From positions 372,001 through 436,000 of the forward strand of contig NZ_QWET01000001.1 in assembly GCF_003573545.1 (NCBI RefSeq): 64,000 nucleotides of DNA, read 5' to 3'. The DNA comes from Mariniphaga sediminis. Its GTDB lineage: Bacteria; Bacteroidota; Bacteroidia; Bacteroidales; Prolixibacteraceae. Under the pieces are notes generated by a model. That model was given only the letters and a program-made list of their open reading frames with translations. It was not told the DNA's origin and did no database searches. The first letter of the stretch is position 1; each line of letters opens with the position of its first letter. Position numbers and translations under genes: made by a program. This document shows, piece after piece, positions 63,238-64,000 of the stretch.

Positions 63238-63245
63238 CAAACATA
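63238..63245 (-). promoter_or_regulatory. candidate -7 promoter box for the lipoprotein gene
   Basis: On the minus strand TATGTTTG matches the Bacteroidota -7 consensus TAnnTTTG, 22 bases before the start codon, leaving a short leader. A TTTG is found further upstream (63271-63274) but the 25-base spacing is longer than usual. Confidence 0.45.
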
Positions 63246-63329
63246 AATATTATATGTAAATGAGAAACTTCAAATGCAGTAATTGGATGGATCATTTCTG
63301 AAATTTTGTCGATTATTTAATTCTGGATA

Positions 63330-64000
63330 CCGTGTTATTTTCCGTTCCTGTTTTTTGACATACGAAGAGAAAGGTCGTAATAAACAAAAAGGTTATTTCC
63401 CGTGCACCGGCCCATTTCCCTTCCTGTTTCAGCGGCTCCCCGGACCCGTTCGTGCCTCACGGGAACGGTCGCCTTTTCACCGTACGGAAAAAGAGCCTTA
63501 ATGCACCCCACGGCAAAAGCGACCCTTCTGTTTGTTCCACTTATTCCGGGACAACCGTTACTGCGCCTGCCCCGGTTTTTCCGTCCTCCTGGTATCCTCC
63601 CTTCAAAAACCGGAAACAGGCTTTGTTACCGTCCCGCGCTGTTCGCTGCACGTCACGGCAGGGCCGCATTTGCCCTTTCCCCATCCGCAAAACAATCCAT
63701 AACAGGTTTACCTGTTTTATCAAAAAACCAAAAAGAAATCCAAAGTTAGCCCCCCTCCCTGCCATATCGTCGCATTTGAAAATGCAAGGCCGGGGCAAGT
63801 GGCACAACCACATTATAATGTGTAAACGTTATAAATTGAAAGGGGTGCCAGCCCTGCATTTTCGCCCCGGGTGGCTGTGTTTTGGCTTTCTTTTCTTTTT
63901 TGATGGTTTTTCTTTTCTTTTGAAAAAAATCTTTCCGTAAAGAACCGGTTCTTTTGAAGACTTTTACCCTGCAAAATAGCCGGTGCTTCCGGCCATATAC
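63330..64000. other. GC-richer non-coding stretch with palindromes
   Basis: No gene is supported. Several overlapping frames are open across 63400-63940 on both strands but none has a recognisable sequence, a plausible start or the codon use of neighbouring genes. It holds the perfect 14-base palindrome CACATTATAATGTG (63809-63822), centred between two arms of a larger inverted repeat (gaaaatgcaaggccgg at 63778-63793 against 63847-63862, 14 of 16 paired). Long pyrimidine-rich text follows (ttttcttttttgatgg). It could be an intergenic part of a mobile element, an origin-like site or the leader of a gene beyond the window. Confidence 0.5.

Noticed and set aside
63402-63940. Several overlapping open frames in GC-rich DNA on both strands
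   Set aside because: No recognisable sequence, Pro/Arg-rich composition typical of out-of-frame GC-rich DNA, and mutual overlap.

Overview
The window is a block of accessory chromosome from a Bacteroidota bacterium, probably class Bacteroidia. Evidence: two complete SusC/SusD polysaccharide-utilisation loci (PULs), each with its own ECF sigma factor and FecR anti-sigma factor, RteC-type genes, a TAnnTTTG promoter box, AT-rich DNA and few Shine-Dalgarno sequences. No rRNA, tRNA or CRISPR array was seen.

Layout. 1-3032: end of a sugar-metabolism operon (sugar isomerase tail, phosphomannose-isomerase-like protein, ROK kinase). 3025-4241: three adjoining gene remnants (frameshifted and truncated lutA, the tail of an oligogalacturonate-lyase-like propeller, the head of an rteC gene). 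4350-26443: PUL 1 (sigma, FecR, SusC, SusD, three unassigned probable (alpha/alpha)6 enzymes, GH20 hexosaminidase, a NagX-like membrane protein broken by one stop codon, an esterase, a GH2-like enzyme). 26487-29903: remnant of a mobile element (intact rteC, a long RNA-like hairpin, excisionase-like HTH protein, initiator-like protein, helicase-loader-like ATPase, a DUF4143 remnant), with no integrase. 30029-49810: sulfatase, an esterase remnant and PUL 2 (sigma, FecR, SusC, SusD, GH32, sugar porter, two calcineurin-like phosphoesterases, GH95 fucosidase and a second, nearly identical GH2-like enzyme), closed by another rteC head. 50197-53881: AraC regulator and an L-rhamnose-type operon (RhaT, UroD-like protein, RhaM). 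54060-61855: LacI regulator between two palindromic operators, two BNR-propeller proteins, a Tat lipoprotein propeller enzyme, an atypical Nramp-family transporter, a 2-keto-3-deoxy-sugar-acid aldolase and the first codons of a lost KDG kinase. 61920-63215: lipoprotein on the minus strand. 63330-64000: non-coding, GC-richer, palindrome-containing DNA.

How the genes fit together. In each PUL the SusC protein carries an N-terminal STN signalling domain, which fits the sigma/FecR pair in front of it: glycan at the outer membrane would activate transcription of its own locus. PUL 1 looks built for an N-acetylhexosamine-containing, esterified glycan; PUL 2 for a glycan with fructosyl and fucosyl parts and possibly phosphate or sulfate. 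The 50-62 kb region would import and degrade deoxy-sugars (rhamnose or similar) to keto-deoxy acids.

The most striking architecture is that the first ~170-195 bases of the same rteC gene, with the same ~43-base leader, occur three times, each directly after the stop codon of a catabolic gene and roughly 23 kb apart, so each PUL is bracketed by rteC sequence. With the duplicated GH2 gene this makes a ~3.03 kb direct repeat around the mobile-element remnant and PUL 2. This looks like accretion of PUL modules at an rteC-containing mobile locus.
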